Positions 61,482 to 64,000 of a stretch of DNA of 64,000 nt are shown one piece after another. Within the stretch, counting starts at the first letter, position 1. Each line of letters starts with the position of its first letter. The stretch is taken from positions 1 to 64,000 of the forward strand of contig CANGIS010000012.1 of NCBI GenBank assembly GCA_947454055.1. Direction: 5' to 3'. Below the pieces are notes generated by a model. The model worked only from the letters and a program-made list of their open reading frames with translations, searched no databases and was not told where the DNA came from. Source of the stretch: Hyphomicrobiales bacterium (lineage in GTDB: Bacteria; Pseudomonadota; Alphaproteobacteria; Rhizobiales; Beijerinckiaceae). Both the position numbers and the translations under genes were made by a program.

Positions 61482-61697
61482 TCAATAATGCGGGGGCGGC
61501 GGTTCAACCGACGGCCGTTGCGGCTCGATCGATTGCAGCTCTTCGCGGATGCGGGCCATGTGCCGTTCCAACTGGTCAATCTTTCGCCATTGCGCGGTGA
61601 TGACCTCGTTCAATTCGGCAATCATGAGTTCGTGATGCGCGATACGGGCTTCCACCTCGTCGAGCCGGGCGGGTTCAACCGCTGGATCCTTTTTCAT
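61482..61697 (-). CDS. slyX: SlyX family protein
   Basis: A 71-residue coiled-coil protein: ARIAHHELMIAELNEVITAQWRKIDQLERHMARI (residues about 15-50, shown as one family stretch in heptads) then a Pro-rich tail PSVEPPPPHY typical of SlyX. No biochemical role is established. GAGAGGAA precedes the ATG at 61697. Convergent with DUF1003 across 6 nt. Confidence 0.9.
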   Translation of the reverse strand: MKKDPAVEPARLDEVEARIAHHELMIAELNEVITAQWRKIDQLERHMARIREELQSIEPQRPSVEPPPPHY

Positions 61698-62113
61698 CCC
61701 GATATTCCTCTCATCCGACCGATCAAACCGGAGCCGATCAGGCCTCGATCGTTCCGCACGGCTTACCTATCCGTTTTTGCGTCGGGTTGCCAACACCGCG
61801 GTGGAGGGGCGCTCCCGATGAGCAAGGTTAAAGGACTGCAATCGCCCAAGCCTTCAAAATCACATTAATTGATCGCCGCCGTCGATAATTAAGGCGCCAA
61901 CAAGAAATCGCGATTGCTTGCAAACGAATCTCGCGGCTAACATCGTGCCGAGCAGTAGACCTTGGGAGCGAACGGCCATCGGATGGAACAGACTGATCAT
62001 CGTCCTTGTGTTACATACGCCACCGTCCGACATTGCCCATGCGACGCTGCTTTCTCTAACGACGGGAATTCATCTTTATTGCCCCCACTTTTCAGCTCGA
62101 CGCGCGGGGCAAG
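61698..62113. other. Intergenic region, slyX to ABC gene
   Basis: A 416-bp gap between divergent starts. An imperfect hairpin lies at 61865-61892 (TTAATT-G-ATCG with CGATAATTAA). Beyond this I see no gene, tRNA or repeat. It must contain promoters for slyX and the ATPase gene. Confidence 0.5.
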
Positions 62114-63187
62114 ATGAGCTCCGGCTTTGTCAGATTCGAGAATATCCTAAAGACCTATGACGGAAAGGTTCTCGTGATCCGATCGCTTAATTTGTCGATC
62201 GGGCGCGGCGAGTTTCTGACCTTGCTCGGGCCATCCGGCTCGGGAAAAACCACCATCCTTCAAATGCTCGCAGGGTTTGAAAGCATTACCAGCGGCGATC
62301 TCTATGTCGACGGGATAAAAATCAACAAGGTTGCGCCGCATAGACGCGGGCTTGGCATGGTGTTTCAGAATTACGCCCTGTTTCCGCATATGACGATCGC
62401 CGAGAATATCGCCTACCCGCTCAAGGTGCGCCATGTCGGTAAGGCCGCCATCGCGGAGAAGGTTCGCAAGGCGCTTGATATGGTGGACATGGCGGGGCTT
62501 GAAGACCGCCGGCCCGCCTATCTGTCCGGCGGCCAGCAACAACGCATTGCCCTCGCCCGCGCGCTCGTCTTCGAGCCCAAACTGCTTTTGATGGACGAGC
62601 CACTAGGAGCGCTCGACAAGCAATTGCGCGAGCAGATGCAATTCGAGATCAAACGACTTCACGAGAGGCTTGGCATGACGGTTGTCTATGTCACCCACGA
62701 TCAATCCGAAGCCCTCACCCTGTCGGATCGCATTGCGGTCTTCAACGAAGGACGCGTGCAGCAGCTTGCTTCCCCGAGCGAACTTTATGAAAAGCCGGAC
62801 AACAGTTTCGTCGCGCAGTTCATCGGCGAGAACAACCAATTGCGCGGCATGGTCAAAGACATTTCAAACGGCCGCGCTCGGGTGGAAATCGGAACCCACG
62901 GCGTGATCGACGCTTTGCCGATACAGGTCGAAAAAGGCAAGCCTACGCTGGTTTCGGTTCGTCCAGAGCGCGTCGAGATTGATCCCGACATCAGTGATAT
63001 TATGGCGACCGGACGGATCGAGGACATAGTGTATCAGGGCGACCATCTCCGCATCCGTATGACTGTTCTGGGCAATGCGGAATTTATCGTTAAAATGCGG
63101 AACCGAAGCGATAGCCGTACCTTTACGCCGGGTGAAGTGGTGCGCGTTGGTTGGTCGTTACAAGATTGCCGTGCGCTCGACGTCTGA
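62114..63187 (+). CDS. ABC transporter ATP-binding protein, PotA/FbpC type
   Basis: A 357-residue ATPase. Walker A GPSGSGKTTI, Q-loop GLGMVFQNYALFPHMTI, signature YLSGGQQQRIALARAL, Walker B LLLMDEPLGALDKQ and H-loop VTHDQSEALTLSDRI are intact. A C-terminal TOBE_2 domain follows (LVSVRPERVEIDPDISDI, MKMRNRS-type NAEFIVKMRNRSDSRTFTPG). It powers import of polyamines, iron, or sulfate/thiosulfate-like solutes. No permease or binding protein lies in the window; the next gene is an MFS carrier, so partners are elsewhere. Confidence 0.92.
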   Translation: MSSGFVRFENILKTYDGKVLVIRSLNLSIGRGEFLTLLGPSGSGKTTILQMLAGFESITSGDLYVDGIKINKVAPHRRGLGMVFQNYALFPHMTIAENIAYPLKVRHVGKAAIAEKVRKALDMVDMAGLEDRRPAYLSGGQQQRIALARALVFEPKLLLMDEPLGALDKQLREQMQFEIKRLHERLGMTVVYVTHDQSEALTLSDRIAVFNEGRVQQLASPSELYEKPDNSFVAQFIGENNQLRGMVKDISNGRARVEIGTHGVIDALPIQVEKGKPTLVSVRPERVEIDPDISDIMATGRIEDIVYQGDHLRIRMTVLGNAEFIVKMRNRSDSRTFTPGEVVRVGWSLQDCRALDV

Positions 63188-63235
63188 GTTTGATCAGATC
63201 GGTATTTTAAGGTGGATGACGTCCGGCGCCAGATG

Positions 63236-63250
63236 TTGCCAATATGGCAA
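63236..63250. promoter_or_regulatory. Short inverted repeat upstream of the MFS gene
   Basis: TTGCC and GGCAA separated by AATAT form a 15-bp symmetric site about 70 bp before the MFS start. It could be a repressor operator. Assignment rests on symmetry and position only. Confidence 0.25.
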
Positions 63251-63321
63251 ATGATAGCCTTCCCCGATGGGTCGCGATAGGTTAGGCGGCCTATGCATTT
63301 CTTCAACCGATTGGTCCGCCT

Positions 63322-64000
63322 GTGGTTACCTTTTTCGGCTTTCTCGCCGGCTATGTTTTAAGCCAATTTTTCCGCTCCTTTCTGGCGGTGATTGCGCCGG
63401 AGCTTGCGGTTGAATTGCATCTTGATGCGCAAGCCTTGGCCACCCTCCAAACGGCGTGGATCATCGGCTTTACGCTGATGCAGTTTCCCGTCGGCTGGGC
63501 GCTGGATACAATCGGGCCCCGCCGCACCGTAACCGTTACAATGCTCGCTGCTATCGGGGGCGCGGTGCTGTTTGCGCGGGCAACATCGGCGTTCGAGCTT
63601 GACGTTGCATTGGCTCTTATCGGCGTGGGGTGTAGCGCCATTTATATGGGTGCCATTTTCGTGTTGGGCCGCCTCTATCCGGCCAAGCGCTTTGCCCTTT
63701 TGTGTTCGTGGCTGATTGGCATTGGGTCGGCGGGTAATCTTTTGGCCGCATCGCCCTTGGCGTGGGCGGCTACCGAAATCGGCTGGCGCCATGCGATGGA
63801 GCTGATCGCAATCGCGACGGCACTGGCGACCGCGCTGCTGTTTTGCATCATCCGGGACCCCGTCCCGTCATCCGACACGCGGCAAATCGGTTTCTGGCAT
63901 GGTTTATGGACGATTATCCGGCTTCGGGCTTTGTGGCCGTTGCTGCCCCTCACAGCCGTCAGTTATGCCGTGCTGATTGCCGAACGCGGCCTATGGGCCG
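63322..64000 (+). CDS. MFS transporter, N-terminal part (runs off the window)
   Basis: A frame open from GTG 63322 to the window end, 226 residues so far. It gives VTFFGFLAGYVLSQFFRSFL, then ALATLQTAWIIGFTLMQFPVG, motif A WALDTIGPRRTVTV, YMGAIFVLGRLYPAKRFALL and LIGIGSAGNLLAASPLAWAA, the first six helices of a major facilitator. The GTG is the only plausible start; an upstream ATG at 63293 is in another frame. Substrate unknown. A TTGCC/GGCAA inverted repeat lies 72-86 bp upstream. Confidence 0.82.
   Translation, partial: MVTFFGFLAGYVLSQFFRSFLAVIAPELAVELHLDAQALATLQTAWIIGFTLMQFPVGWALDTIGPRRTVTVTMLAAIGGAVLFARATSAFELDVALALIGVGCSAIYMGAIFVLGRLYPAKRFALLCSWLIGIGSAGNLLAASPLAWAATEIGWRHAMELIAIATALATALLFCIIRDPVPSSDTRQIGFWHGLWTIIRLRALWPLLPLTAVSYAVLIAERGLWA

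Noticed and set aside
1-64000. CRISPR arrays, insertion sequences, prophage, rRNA
   Set aside because: No regularly spaced repeats, transposase or integrase motifs, phage structural genes or rRNA were seen on either strand.

Overview
The window reads as an Alphaproteobacterium, most likely from the order Hyphomicrobiales (Rhizobiales) or a close relative; species cannot be named from sequence alone. The reasons are the tuf/tRNA-Gly/tRNA-Tyr neighbourhood, the gatC-gatA-gatB, ruvX, pyrB-pyrC'-plsY-dprA and topA gene neighbourhood, the pairing of a two-domain cold-shock protein with a DUF192 protein, and an ExoY/ExoP/ExoQ-like exopolysaccharide locus. Base composition by eye is mid-to-high 50s % G+C, with a few very AT-rich islands.

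Layout. 0-5 kb: the start of tuf, tRNA-Gly and tRNA-Tyr on the minus strand, interrupted by a plus-strand toxin-antitoxin pair whose toxin is frameshifted; then rlmB, a strongly folded leader followed by an MHS-type MFS transporter, an exported GY-rich protein and tRNA-Thr. 5-16.2 kb: a surface polysaccharide locus. Two plus-strand genes (polysaccharide deacetylase and an A-T-TE NRPS-like enzyme) converge on a six-gene minus-strand run (ExoY-like priming transferase, GT2, Wzz, Wzy/ligase, GT4 and a Wzx flippase fused to a GH16 glycanase). 16.3-24.8 kb: NAD kinase carrying an in-frame Ada-type metal-binding domain, a transglycosylase and its helical partner, a CitE-like protein, flavin enzymes, dimethylarginine hydrolase divergent from an M20D amidohydrolase, FlgM and an unannotated 54-aa ORF.

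24.9-41.5 kb: cfa, yihY/trhO, an EamA transporter, a haloacid dehalogenase, nitroreductase, adenine deaminase, cspA-like, DUF3297, lldD, then a likely nitrogen-scavenging run (NCS1 permease, AbgB-like amidohydrolase, P1 aminopeptidase, methyltransferase), two GSTs and a GNAT. A decayed C-terminus of a flavin monooxygenase lies at 37.4 kb. 41.6-55 kb: housekeeping block with gatCAB (containing an extra membrane gene), ruvX, AEC transporter, dprA-plsY-cupin-pyrC'-pyrB and the divergent topA.

55-64 kb: two-domain CSD protein plus DUF192, an AT-rich gap with a C10 tract, sulfoacetaldehyde acetyltransferase (xsc) without pta, two c-type cytochromes, DUF4337 and DUF1003 membrane proteins, slyX, an orphan PotA/FbpC-type ATPase, and an MFS gene running off the end.

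The most unusual items are the flippase-GH16 fusion, the Ada-domain/NAD kinase reading frame, the folded leader at 2.39-2.52 kb, the broken toxin with intact antitoxin between tRNA genes, the metal-ligand-deficient PyrC', and the TAGGG inverted repeat at 32.6 kb. No rRNA, CRISPR array, insertion sequence or prophage was seen.
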